Assembly: GCA_034231615.1 (NCBI GenBank)
Contig: CM067316.1
Location: forward strand, 29,751,714 to 29,815,713
Length of the DNA: 64,000 nt
Direction of reading: 5' to 3'
Origin: Meghimatium bilineatum
Lineage: Eukaryota; Mollusca; Gastropoda; Stylommatophora; Philomycidae
This document shows positions 10,951-24,900 of this stretch, piece after piece; position 1 is the first letter of the stretch; each line of letters starts with the position of its first letter. The notes beneath the pieces were generated by a model, which was given only the letters and a program-made list of their open reading frames with translations, had not been told where the DNA came from and ran no database searches. The position numbers and the translations under genes were made by a program.

Positions 10951-11957
10951 CGTCAAAACTCAGTGTTCTATTGCATATTACTCACAAATTGGGTGTACTG
11001 CAGCTTACTACACCAGAAATTGCAGTCTGGACACACGAATTTGGTGTATTCTAGCTTACTACGTTAGAACTCGGTGTATTCTGGCATATTACTCACAAGT
11101 TCATTGTTCTGAAGCTTACTACACTTGAATTGAGTCTATTCTGGCCTATTATACATCATTTCGTAGTAATGCAGCATAATACGTCAGAATACTGTCGTAT
11201 TACACACATATTAGGTCTTGCTGTTTAGTACGTCAAAACTCAGTGTTTTGTGGCATATTACTCACAAATTGGGTGTACAAGCTTACTACACTTGAATTGA
11301 GTGTATTCTGACTTGTTACACATGACTGTTGTTTTGCAGCTTAATAACTAAGAACACTGGCGAATTATACACAAATTAGGTCTCTTGCTGTTTAGTACGT
11401 CAAAACTCCGTGTTCTATTGCATATTACTCACAAATTGGGTGTACTGCAGCTTACTACACCAGAAATTGCAGTCTGGACACACGAATTGGGTGTATTCCA
11501 GTTTAGTACGCCAAAACTCGTTGTATTCTGGCATATTACTCACAAATTCATTGTACTGAAGCATACTACACTAGAATTGAGTGTATTCTGGCCTGTTACA
11601 CATGACTTCGTTGTTTTGCAGCTTAATAACTAAGAACACTGGCGAATTATACACAAATTAGGTCTCTTGCTGTTTAGTACGTCAAAACTCAGTGTTCTAT
11701 TGCATATTACTCACAAATTGGGTAAAGTTCAGCTTACTACACCAGAAATTGCAGTCTGGACACGAATTTGGTGTATTCTAGCTTACTACGTTAGAACTCG
11801 GTGTATTCTGGCATATTACTCACAAGTTCATTGTTCTGAAGCTTACTACACTTCAATTGAGTCTATTCTGGCCTATTATACATCATTTCGTTGTATTGCA
11901 GCATAATACGTCAGAATACTGTCGTATTACACACAGATCAGATCTTGCTGTTTAGTA
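10951..11957 (+). repeat. Block with first D module, 1007 bp
   Basis: Module starts: A1 10951 (tail ACACATATTAGG), B4 11231 (167 bp; GGGTGTACAAGC), D 11398 (282 bp), A3t-like 11680 (278 bp). The last has a CTATTG head but the GGGTAAAGTTC core and the BglII tail. The group A1 + B4 + D (729 bp) recurs at 21916 and 26814, and with a D variant at 31431. It is a fixed cassette. Confidence 0.9.
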
Positions 11958-14035
11958 CGTCAAAACTCAGTGTTCTATTGCATATTACTCACAAATTGGG
12001 TGTACTGCAGCTTACTACACCAGAAATTGCAGTCTGGACACACGAATTTGGTGTATTCTAGCTTACTACGTTAGAACTCGGTGTATTCTGGCATATTACT
12101 CACAAGTTCATTGTTCTGAAGCTTACTACACTTGAATTGAGTCTATTCTGGCCTATTATACATCATTTCGTAGTAATGCAGCATAATACGTCAGAATACT
12201 GTCGTATTACACACAAATTAGGTCTTGCTGTTTAGTACGTCAAAACTCAGTGTTTTGTGGCATATTACTCACAAATTGGGTGTACTGAAGCTTACTACAC
12301 TTGAATTGAGTGTATTCTGGCCTGTTACACATGACTTCGTTGTTTTGCAGCTTAATAACTAAGAACACTGGCTAATTATACACAAATTAGGTCTCTTGCT
12401 GTTTAGTACGTCAAAACTCAGTGTTCTGTGGCATATTACTCACAAATTGGGTGTACTGCAGCTTACTACACCAGAAATTGCAGTCTGGACACACGAATTT
12501 GGTGTATTCTAGCTTACTACGTTAGAACTCGGTGTATTCTACCATATTACTCACAAGTTCATTGTTCTGAAGCTTACTACACTTGAATTGAGTCTATTCT
12601 GGCCTATTATACATCATTTCGTAGTAATGCAGCATAATACGTCAGAATACTGTCGTATTACACACAAATTAGGTCTTGCTGTTTAGTACGTCAAAACTCA
12701 GTGTTTTGTGCATATTACTCACAAATTGGGTGTACTGAAGCTTACTACATTTGAATTGAGTGTATTCTGGCCTGTTACACATGACTTCGTTGTTTTGCTG
12801 CTTAATAACTAAGAACACTGGCGAATTATACACAAATTAGGTCTCTTGCTGTTTAGTACGTCAAAACTCAGTGTTCTATGTCATATTACTCACAAATTGG
12901 GTAAAGTTCAGCTTACTACACCAGAAATTGCAGTCTGGACACACGAATTTGGTGTATTCTAGCTTACTACGTTAGAACTCGGTGTATTCTGGCATATTAC
13001 TCACGTTCATTGTTCTGAAGCTTACTACACATGAATTGAGTCTATTCTGGCCTATTATACATCATTTCGTAGTAATGCAGCATAATACGTCAGAATACTG
13101 TCGTATTACACACAAATTAGGTCTTGCTGTTTAGTACGTCAAAACTCAGTGTTTTGTGGCATATTACTCACAAATTGGGTGTACTGAAGCTTACTACACT
13201 TGAATTGAGTGTATTCTGGCCTGTTACACATGACTTCGTTGTTTTGCAGCTTAATAACTAAGAACACTGGCTAATTATACACAAATTAGGTCTCTTGCTG
13301 TTTAGTACGTCAAAACTCAGTGTTCTGTGGCATATTACTCACAAATTGGGTGTACTGCAGCTTACTACACCAGAAATTGCAGTCTGGACACACGAATTTG
13401 GTGTATTCTAGCTTACTACGTTAGAACTCGGTGTATTCTGTCATATTACTCACACGTTCATTGTTCTGAAGCTTACTACACTTGAATTGAGTGTATTCTG
13501 GCCTATTATACATCATTTCGTAGTAATGCAGCATAATACGTCAGAATACTGTCGTATTACACACAAATTAGGTCTTCCTGTTTAGTACGTCAAAACTCAG
13601 TGTTTTGTGCATATTACTCACAAATTGGGTGTACTGAAGCTTACTACATTTGAATTGAGTGTATTCTGGCCTGTTACACATGACTTCGTTGTTTTGCAGC
13701 TTAATAACTAAGAACACTGGCGAATTATACACAAATTAAGTCTCTTGCTGTTTAGTACGTCAAAACTCCGTGTTCTATGTCATATTACTCACAAATTGGG
13801 TAAAGTTCAGCTTACTACACCAGAAATTGCAGTCTGGACACGAATTTGGTGTATTCTAGCTTACTACGTTAGAACTCGGTGTATTCTGGCATATTACTCA
13901 CAAGTTCATTGTTCTGAAGCTTACTACACTTCAATTGAGTCTATTCTGGCCTATTATACATCATTTCGTTGTATTGCAGCATAATACGTCAGAATACTGT
14001 CGTATTACACACAGATCAGATCTTGCTGTTTAGTA
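11958..14035 (+). repeat. Module block ending in A3t, 2078 bp
   Basis: Module starts: A1 11958, B 12238, A2 12409, B2 12689, A3 12859, B 13137, A2 13308 (CACACGTTC in P; TCTTCCTG tail), B2 13588, A3t 13758. Compared with the block at 7065 it lacks the C module: B 13137 takes the place of C plus B. It is probably a shortened derivative. Confidence 0.9.
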
Positions 14036-17000
14036 CGTCAAAACTCAGTGTTCTATTGCATATTACTCACAAATTGGGTGTACTGCAGCTTACTACACCA
14101 GAAATTGCAGTCTGGACACACGAATTTGGTGTATTCTAGCTTACTACGTTAGAACTCGGTGTATTCTGGCATATTACTCACAAGTTCATTGTTCTGAAGC
14201 TTACTACACTTGAATTGAGTCTATTCTGGCCTATTATACATCATTTCGTAGTAATGCAGCATAATACGTCAGAATACTGTCGTATTACACACAAATTAGG
14301 TCTTGCTGTTTAGTACGTCAAAACTCAGTGTTTTGTGGCATATTACTCACAAATTGGGTGTACTGAAGCTTACTACACTTGAATTGAGTGTATTCTGGCC
14401 TGTTACACATGACTTCGTTGTTTTGCAGCTTAATAACTAAGAACACTGGCTAATTATACACAAATTAGGTCTCTTGCTGTTTAGTACGTCAAAACTCAGT
14501 GTTCTGTGGCATATTACTCACAAATTGGGTGTACTGCAGCTTACTACACCAGAAATTGCAGTCTGGACACACGAATTTGGTGTATTCTAGCTTACTACAT
14601 TAGAACTCGGTGTATTCTACCATATTACTCACAAGTTCATTGTTCTGAAGCTTACTACACTTGAATTGAGTCTATTCTGGCCTATTATACATCATTTCGT
14701 AGTAATGCAGCATAATACGTCAGAATACTGTCGTATTACACACAAATTAGGTCTTGCTGTTTAGTACGTCAAAACTCAGTGTTCTATTGCATATTACTCA
14801 CAAATTGGGTGTACTGCAGCTTACTACACCAGAAATTGCAGTCTGGACACACGAATTTGGTGTATTCTAGCTTACTACGTTAGAACTCGGTGTATTCTGG
14901 CATATTACTCACAAGTTCATTGTTCTGAAGCTTACTACACTTGAATTGAGTCTATTCTGGCCTATTATACATCATTTCGTAGTAATGCAGCATAATACGT
15001 CAGAATACTGTCGTATTACACACAAATTAGGTCTTGCTGTTTAGTACGTCAAAACTCAGTGTTTTGTGGCATATTACTCACAAATTGGGTGTACTGAAGC
15101 TTACTACACTTGAATTGAGTGTATTCTGGCCTGTTACACATGACTTCGTTGTTTTGCAGCTTAATAACTAAGAACACTGGCTAATTATACACAAATTAGG
15201 TCTCTTGCTGTTTAGTACGTCAAAACTCAGTGTTCTGTGGCATATTACTCACAAATTGGGTGTACTGCAGCTTACTACACCAGAAATTGCAGTCTGGACA
15301 CACGAATTTGGTGTATTCTAGCTTACTACGTTAGAACTCGGTGTATTCTACCATATTACTCACAAGTTCATTGTTCTGAAGCTTACTACACTTGAATTGA
15401 GTCTATTCTGGCCTATTATACATCATTTCGTAGTAATGCAGCATAATACGTCAGAATACTGTCGTATTACACACAAATTAGGTCTTGCTGTTTAGTACGT
15501 CAAAACTCAGTGTTTTGTGCATATTACTCACAAATTGGGTGTACTGAAGCTTACTACATTTGAATTGAGTGTATTCTGGCCTGTTACACATGACTTCGTT
15601 GTTTTGCTGCTTAATAACTAAGAACACTGGCGAATTATACACAAATTAGGTCTCTTGCTGTTTAGTACGTCAAAACTCAGTGTTCTATGTCATATTACTC
15701 ACAAATTGGGTAAAGTTCAGCTTACTACACCAGAAATTGCAGTCTGGACACACGAATTTGGTGTATTCTAGCTTACTACGTTAGAACTCGGTGTATTCTG
15801 GCATATTACTCACGTTCATTGTTCTGAAGCTTACTACACATGAATTGAGTCTATTCTGGCCTATTATACATCATTTCGTAGTAATGCAGCATAATACGTC
15901 AGAATACTGTCGTATTACACACAAATTAGGTCTTGCTGTTTAGTACGTCAAAACTCAGTGTTTTGTGGCATATTACTCACAAATTGGGTGTACTGAAGCT
16001 TACTACACTTCAATTGAGTCTATTCTGGCCTGTTACACATGACTTTGGTGTATTCTAGCTAACTACGTTAGAACTCGGTGTATTCTGTCATATTACTCAC
16101 AAATTCATTGTTCTGAAGCTTACTACACTTGAATTGAGTCTATTCTGGCCTATTATACATCATTTCATACTAATGCAGCATAATACGTCAGAATACTGTC
16201 GTATTACACACAAATTAGGTCTTGCTGTTTAGTACGTCAAAACTCAGTGTTTTGTGGCATATTACTCACAAATTGGGTGTACTGAAGCTTACTACACTTG
16301 AATTGAGTGTATTCTGGCCTGTTACACATGACTTCGTTGTTTTGCAGCTTAATAACTAAGAACACTGGCTAATTATACACAAATTAGGTCTCTTGCTGTT
16401 TAGTACGTCAAAACTCAGTGTTCTGTGGCATATTACTCACAAATTGGGTGTACTGCAGCTTACTACACCAGAAATTGCAGTCTGGACACACGAATTTGGT
16501 GTATTCTAGCTTACTACGTTAGAACTCGGTGTATTCTGTCATATTACTCACACGTTCATTGTTCTGAAGCTTACTACACTTGAATTGAGTCTATTCTGGC
16601 CTATTATACATCATTTCGTAGTAATGCAGCATAATACGTCAGAATACTGTCGTATTACACACAAATTAGGTCTTGCTGTTTAGTACGTCAAAACTCAGTG
16701 TTTTGTGGCATATTACTCACAAATTGGGTGTACTGAAGCTTACTACACTTGAATTGAGTGTATTCTGGCCTGTTACACATGACTTCGTTGTTTTGCAGCT
16801 TAATAACTAAGAACACTGGCTAATTATACACAAATTAGGTCTCTTGCTGTTTAGTACGTCAAAACTCAGTGTTCTGTGGCATATTACTCACAAATTGGGT
16901 GTACTGCAGCTTACTACACCAGAAATTGCAGTCTGGACACACGAATTTGGTGTATTCTAGCTTACTACGTTAGAACTCGGTGTATTCTACCATATTACTC

Positions 17001-18483
17001 ACAAGTTCATTGTTCTGAAGCTTACTACACTTGAATTGAGTCTATTCTGGCCTATTATACATCATTTCGTAGTAATGCAGCATAATACGTCAGAATACTG
17101 TCGTATTACACACAAATTAGGTCTTGCTGTTTAGTACGTCAAAACTCAGTGTTTTGTGCATATTACTCACAAATTGGGTGTACTGAAGCTTACTACATTT
17201 GAATTGAGTGTATTCTGGCCTGTTACACATGACTTCGTTGTTTTGCTGCTTAATAACTAAGAACACTGGCGAATTATACACAAATTAGGTCTCTTGCTGT
17301 TTAGTACGTCAAAACTCAGTGTTCTATGTCATATTACTCACAAATTGGGTAAAGTTCAGCTTACTACACCAGAAATTGCAGTCTGGACACACGAATTTGG
17401 TGTATTCTAGCTTACTACGTTAGAACTCGGTGTATTCTGGCATATTACTCACGTTCATTGTTCTGAAGCTTACTACACATGAATTGAGTCTATTCTGGCC
17501 TATTATACATCATTTCGTAGTAATGCAGCATAATACGTCAGAATACTGTCGTATTACACACAAATTAGGTCTTGCTGTTTAGTACGTCAAAACTCAGTGT
17601 TTTGTGGCATATTACTCACAAATTGGGTGTACTGAAGCTTACTACACTTCAATTGAGTCTATTCTGGCCTGTTACACATGACTTCGTTGTTTTGCAGCTT
17701 AATAACTAAGAACACTGGCTAATTATACACAAATTAGGTCTCTTGCTGTTTAGTACGTCAAAACTCAGTGTTCTGTGGCATATTACTCACAAATTGGGTG
17801 TACTGCAGCTTACTACACCAGAAATTGCAGTCTGGACACACGAATTTGGTGTATTCTAGCTTACTACGTTAGAACTCGGTGTATTCTGTCATATTACTCA
17901 CACGTTCATTGTTCTGAAGCTTACTACACTTGAATTGAGTCTATTCTGGCCTATTATACATCATTTCGTAGTAATGCAGCATAATACGTCAGAATACTGT
18001 CGTATTACACACAAATTAGGTCTTCCTGTTTAGTACGTCAAAACTCAGTGTTTTGTGCATATTACTCACAAATTGGGTGTACTGAAGCTTACTACATTTG
18101 AATTGAGTGTATTCTGGCCTGTTACACATGACTTCGTTGTTTTGCAGCTTAATAACTAAGAACACTGGCGAATTATACACAAATTAAGTCTCTTGCTGTT
18201 TAGTACGTCAAAACTCCGTGTTCTATGTCATATTACTCACAAATTGGGTAAAGTTCAGCTTACTACACCAGAAATTGCAGTCTGGACACGAATTTGGTGT
18301 ATTCTAGCTTACTACGTTAGAACTCGGTGTATTCTGGCATATTACTCACAAGTTCATTGTTCTGAAGCTTACTACACTTCAATTGAGTCTATTCTGGCCT
18401 ATTATACATCATTTCGTTGTATTGCAGCATAATACGTCAGAATACTGTCGTATTACACACAGATCAGATCTTGCTGTTTAGTA
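14036..18483 (+). repeat. Long module block ending in A3t, 4448 bp
   Basis: Module starts: A1 14036, B 14316, A2 14487, A1 14767, B 15047, A2 15218, B2 15498, A3 15668, C 15946, B 16235, A2 16406, B 16686, A2 16857, B2 17137, A3 17307, B 17585, A2 17756, B2 18036, A3t 18206. The module at 17585 is a B that begins like a C (CACTTCAATTGAGTC) and returns to B sequence at GACTTCGTTG. It is therefore a B/C recombinant or conversion tract. Confidence 0.9.
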
Positions 18484-21400
18484 CGTCAAAACTCAGTGTT
18501 CTATTGCATATTACTCACAAATTGGGTGTACTGCAGCTTACTACACCAGAAATTGCAGTCTGGACACACGAATTTGGTGTATTCTAGCTTACTACGTTAG
18601 AACTCGGTGTATTCTGGCATATTACTCACAAGTTCATTGTTCTGAAGCTTACTACACTTGAATTGAGTCTATTCTGGCCTATTATACATCATTTCGTAGT
18701 AATGCAGCATAATACGTCAGAATACTGTCGTATTACACACAAATTAGGTCTTGCTGTTTAGTACGTCAAAACTCAGTGTTTTGTGGCATATTACTCACAA
18801 ATTGGGTGTACTGAAGCTTACTACACTTGAATTGAGTGTATTCTGGCCTGTTACACATGACTTCGTTGTTTTGCAGCTTAATAACTAAGAACACTGGCTA
18901 ATTATACACAAATTAGGTCTCTTGCTGTTTAGTACGTCAAAACTCAGTGTTCTGTGGCATATTACTCACAAATTGGGTGTACTGCAGCTTACTACACCAG
19001 AAATTGCAGTCTGGACACACGAATTTGGTGTATTCTAGCTTACTACATTAGAACTCGGTGTATTCTACCATATTACTCACAAGTTCATTGTTCTGAAGCT
19101 TACTACACTTGAATTGAGTCTATTCTGGCCTATTATACATCATTTCGTAGTAATGCAGCATAATACGTCAGAATACTGTCGTATTACACACAAATTAGGT
19201 CTTGCTGTTTAGTACGTCAAAACTCAGTGTTCTATTGCATATTACTCACAAATTGGGTGTACTGCAGCTTACTACACCAGAAATTGCAGTCTGGACACAC
19301 GAATTTGGTGTATTCTAGCTTACTACGTTAGAACTCGGTGTATTCTGGCATATTACTCACAAGTTCATTGTTCTGAAGCTTACTACACTTGAATTGAGTC
19401 TATTCTGGCCTATTATACATCATTTCGTAGTAATGCAGCATAATACGTCAGAATACTGTCGTATTACACACAAATTAGGTCTTGCTGTTTAGTACGTCAA
19501 AACTCAGTGTTTTGTGGCATATTACTCACAAATTGGGTGTACTGAAGCTTACTACACTTGAATTGAGTGTATTCTGGCCTGTTACACATGACTTCGTTGT
19601 TTTGCAGCTTAATAACTAAGAACACTGGCTAATTATACACAAATTAGGTCTCTTGCTGTTTAGTACGTCAAAACTCAGTGTTCTGTGGCATATTACTCAC
19701 AAATTGGGTGTACTGCAGCTTACTACACCAGAAATTGCAGTCTGGACACACGAATTTGGTGTATTCTAGCTTACTACATTAGAACTCGGTGTATTCTACC
19801 ATATTACTCACAAGTTCATTGTTCTGAAGCTTACTACACTTGAATTGAGTCTATTCTGGCCTATTATACATCATTTCGTAGTAATGCAGCATAATACGTC
19901 AGAATACTGTCGTATTACACACAAATTAGGTCTTGCTGTTTAGTACGTCAAAACTCAGTGTTTTGTGGCATATTACTCACAAATTGGGTGTACTGAAGCT
20001 TACTACACTTGAATTGAGTGTATTCTGGCCTGTTACACATGACTTCGTTGTTTTGCAGCTTAATAACTAAGAACACTGGCTAATTATACACAAATTAGGT
20101 CTCTTGCTGTTTAGTACGTCAAAACTCAGTGTTCTGTGGCATATTACTCACAAATTGGGTGTACTGCAGCTTACTACACCAGAAATTGCAGTCTGGACAC
20201 ACGAATTTGGTGTATTCTAGCTTACTACATTAGAACTCGGTGTATTCTACCATATTACTCACAAGTTCATTGTTCTGAAGCTTACTACACTTGAATTGAG
20301 TCTATTCTGGCCTATTATACATCATTTCGTAGTAATGCAGCATAATACGTCAGAATACTGTCGTATTACACACAAATTAGGTCTTGCTGTTTAGTACGTC
20401 AAAACTCAGTGTTCTATTGCATATTACTCACAAATTGGGTGTACTGCAGCTTACTACACCAGAAATTGCAGTCTGGACACACGAATTTGGTGTATTCTAG
20501 CTTACTACGTTAGAACTCGGTGTATTCTGGCATATTACTCACAAGTTCATTGTTCTGAAGCTTACTACACTTGAATTGAGTCTATTCTGGCCTATTATAC
20601 ATCATTTCGTAGTAATGCAGCATAATACGTCAGAATACTGTCGTATTACACACAAATTAGGTCTTGCTGTTTAGTACGTCAAAACTCAGTGTTTTGTGGC
20701 ATATTACTCACAAATTGGGTGTACTGAAGCTTACTACACTTGAATTGAGTGTATTCTGGCCTGTTACACATGACTTCGTTGTTTTGCAGCTTAATAACTA
20801 AGAACACTGGCTAATTATACACAAATTAGGTCTCTTGCTGTTTAGTACGTCAAAACTCAGTGTTCTGTGGCATATTACTCACAAATTGGGTGTACTGCAG
20901 CTTACTACACCAGAAATTGCAGTCTGGACACACGAATTTGGTGTATTCTAGCTTACTACATTAGAACTCGGTGTATTCTACCATATTACTCACAAGTTCA
21001 TTGTTCTGAAGCTTACTACACTTGAATTGAGTCTATTCTGGCCTATTATACATCATTTCGTAGTAATGCAGCATAATACGTCAGAATACTGTCGTATTAC
21101 ACACAAATTAGGTCTTGCTGTTTAGTACGTCAAAACTCAGTGTTTTGTGCATATTACTCACAAATTGGGTGTACTGAAGCTTACTACATTTGAATTGAGT
21201 GTATTCTGGCCTGTTACACATGACTTCGTTGTTTTGCTGCTTAATAACTAAGAACACTGGCGAATTATACACAAATTAGGTCTCTTGCTGTTTAGTACGT
21301 CAAAACTCAGTGTTCTATGTCATATTACTCACAAATTGGGTAAAGTTCAGCTTACTACACCAGAAATTGCAGTCTGGACACACGAATTTGGTGTATTCTA

Positions 21401-21915
21401 GCTTACTACGTTAGAACTCGGTGTATTCTGGCATATTACTCACGTTCATTGTTCTGAAGCTTACTACACATGAATTGAGTCTATTCTGGCCTATTATACA
21501 TCATTTCGTAGTAATGCAGCATAATACGTCAGAATACTGTCGTATTACACACAAATTAGGTCTTGTTGTTTAGTACGTCAAAACTCAGTGTTTTGTGGCA
21601 TATTACTCACAAATTGGGTGTACTGAAGCTTACTACACTTGAATTGAGTGTATTCTGGCCTGTTACACATGACTTCGTTGTTTTGCAGCTTAATAACTAA
21701 GAACACTGGCGAATAATACACAAATTAGGTCTCTTGCTGTTTAGTACGTCAAAACTCATTGTTCTATTGCATATTACTCACAAATTGGGTGTACTGAAGC
21801 TTACTACACTTGAATTGAGTGTATTCTGACTTGTTACACATGACTCTTGTTTTGCAGCTTAATAACTAAGAACACTGGCGAATTATACACAAATTAGGTC
21901 TCTTGCTGTTTAGTA
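18484..21915 (+). repeat. Module block with A1-B-A2 triplets, 3432 bp
   Basis: Module starts: A1 18484, B 18764, A2 18935, A1 19215, B 19495, A2 19666, B 19946, A2 20117, A1 20397, B 20677, A2 20848, B2 21128, A3 21298, B 21576, B3 21747. The triplet A1-B-A2 (731 bp) occurs three times, at 18484, 19215 and 20397, with an extra B-A2 pair (451 bp) at 19946. It ends with the A3 B B3 terminus of the 1519-bp repeat. Confidence 0.9.
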
Positions 21916-24900
21916 CGTCAAAACTCAGTGTTCTATTGCATATTACTCACAAATTGGGTGTACTGCAGCTTACTACACCAGAAATTGCAGTCTGGACACA
22001 CGAATTTGGTGTATTCTAGCTTACTACGTTAGAACTCGGTGTATTCTGGCATATTACTCACAAGTTCATTGTTCTGAAGCTTACTACACTTGAATTGAGT
22101 CTATTCTGGCCTATTATACATCATTTCGTAGTAATGCAGCATAATACGTCAGAATACTGTCGTATTACACACATATTAGGTCTTGCTGTTTAGTACGTCA
22201 AAACTCAGTGTTTTGTGGCATATTACTCACAAATTGGGTGTACAAGCTTACTACACTTGAATTGAGTGTATTCTGACTTGTTACACATGACTGTTGTTTT
22301 GCAGCTTAATAACTAAGAACACTGGCGAATTATACACAAATTAGGTCTCTTGCTGTTTAGTACGTCAAAACTCCGTGTTCTATTGCATATTACTCACAAA
22401 TTGGGTGTACTGCAGCTTACTACACCAGAAATTGCAGTCTGGACACACGAATTGGGTGTATTCCAGTTTAGTACGCCAAAACTCGTTGTATTCTGGCATA
22501 TTACTCACAAATTCATTGTACTGAAGCATACTACACTAGAATTGAGTGTATTCTGGCCTGTTACACATGACTTCGTTGTTTTGCAGCTTAATAACTAAGA
22601 ACACTGGCGAATTATACACAAATTAGGTCTCTTGCTGTTTAGTACGTCAAAACTCAGTGTTCTATTGCATATTACTCACAAATTGGGTGTACTGCAGCTT
22701 ACTACACCAGAAATTGCAGTCTGGACACACGAATTTGGTGTATTCTAGCTTACTACGTTAGAACTCGGTGTATTCTGGCATATTACTCACAAGTTCATTG
22801 TTCTGAAGCTTACTACACTTGAATTGAGTCTATTCTGGCCTATTATACATCATTTCGTAGTAATGCAGCATAAAACGTCAGAATACTGTCGTATTACACA
22901 CAAATTAGGTCTTGCTGTTTAGTACGTCAAAACTCAGTGTTTTGTGGCATATTACTCACAAATTGGGTGTACTGAAGCTTACTACACTTGAATTGAGTGT
23001 ATTCTGGCCTGTTACACATGACTTCGTTGTTTTGCAGCTTAATAACTAAGAACACTAGCTAATTATACACAAATTAGGTCTCTTGCTGTTTAGTACGTCA
23101 AAACTCAGTGTTCTGTGGCATATTACTCACAAATTGGTTGTACTGCAGCTTACTACACCAGAAATTGCAGTCTGGACACACGAATTTGGTGTATTCTAGC
23201 TTACTACGTTAGAACTCGGTGTATTCTACCATATTACTCACAAGTTCATTGTTCTGAAGCTTACTACACTTGAATTGAGTCTATTCTGGCCTATTATACA
23301 TCATTTCGTAGTAATGCAGCATAATACGTCAGAATACTGTCGTATTACACACAAATTAGGTCTTGCTGTTTAGTACGTCAAAACTCAGTGTTTTGTGCAT
23401 ATTACTCACAAATTGGGTGTACTGAAGCTTACTACATTTGAATTGAGTGTATTCTGGCCTGTTACACATGACTTCGTTGTTTTGCTGCTTAATAACTAAG
23501 AACACTGGCGAATTATACACAAATTAGGTCTCTTGCTGTTTAGTACGTCAAAACTCAGTGTTCTATGTCATATTACTCACAAATTGGGTAAAGTTCAGCT
23601 TACTACACGAGAAATTGCAGTCTGGACACACGAATTTGGTGTATTCTAGCTTACTACGTTAGAACTCGGTGTATTCTGGCATATTACTCACAAGTTCATT
23701 GTTCTGAAGCTTACTACACATGAATTGAGTCTATTCTGGCCTATTATACATCATTTCGTAGTAATGCAGCATAATACGTCAGAATACTGTCGTATTACAC
23801 ACAAATTAGGTCTTGCTGTTTAGTACGTCAAAACTCAGTGTTTTGTGGCATATTACTCACAAATTGGGTGTACTGAAGCTTACTACACTTCAATTGAGTC
23901 TATTCTGGCCTGTTACACATGACTTTGGTGTATTCTAGCTAACTACGTTAGAACTCGGTGTATTCTGTCATATTACTCACAAATTCATTGTTCTGAAGCT
24001 TACTACACTTGAATTGAGTCTATTCTGGCCTATTATACATCATTTCATACTAATGCAGCATAATACGTCAGAATACTGTCGTATTACACACAAATTAGGT
24101 CTTGCTGTTTAGTACGTCAAAACTCAGTGTTTTGTGGCATATTACTCACAAATTGGGTGTACTGAAGCTTACTACACTTGAATTGAGTGTATTCTGGCCT
24201 GTTACACATGACTTCGTTGTTTTGCAGCTTAATAACTAAGAACACTGGCTAATTATACACAAATTAGGTCTCTTGCTGTTTAGTACGTCAAAACTCAGTG
24301 TTCTGTGGCATATTACTCACAAATTGGGTGTACTGCAGCTTACTACACCAGAAATTGCAGTCTGGACACACGAATTTGGTGTATTCTAGCTTACTACGTT
24401 AGAACTCGGTGTATTCTGTCATATTACTCACACGTTCATTGTTCTGAAGCTTACTACACTTGAATTGAGTCTATTCTGGCCTATTATACATCATTTCGTA
24501 GTAATGCAGCATAATACGTCAGAATACTGTCGTATTACACACAAATTAGGTCTTCCTGTTTAGTACGTCAAAACTCAGTGTTTTGTGCATATTACTCACA
24601 AATTGGGTGTACTGAAGCTTACTACATTTGAATTGAGTGTATTCTGGCCTGTTACACATGACTTCGTTGTTTTGCAGCTTAATAACTAAGAACACTGGCG
24701 AATTATACACAAATTAAGTCTCTTGCTGTTTAGTACGTCAAAACTCCGTGTTCTATGTCATATTACTCACAAATTGGGTAAAGTTCAGCTTACTACACCA
24801 GAAATTGCAGTCTGGACACGAATTTGGTGTATTCTAGCTTACTACGTTAGAACTCGGTGTATTCTGGCATATTACTCACAAGTTCATTGTTCTGAAGCTT

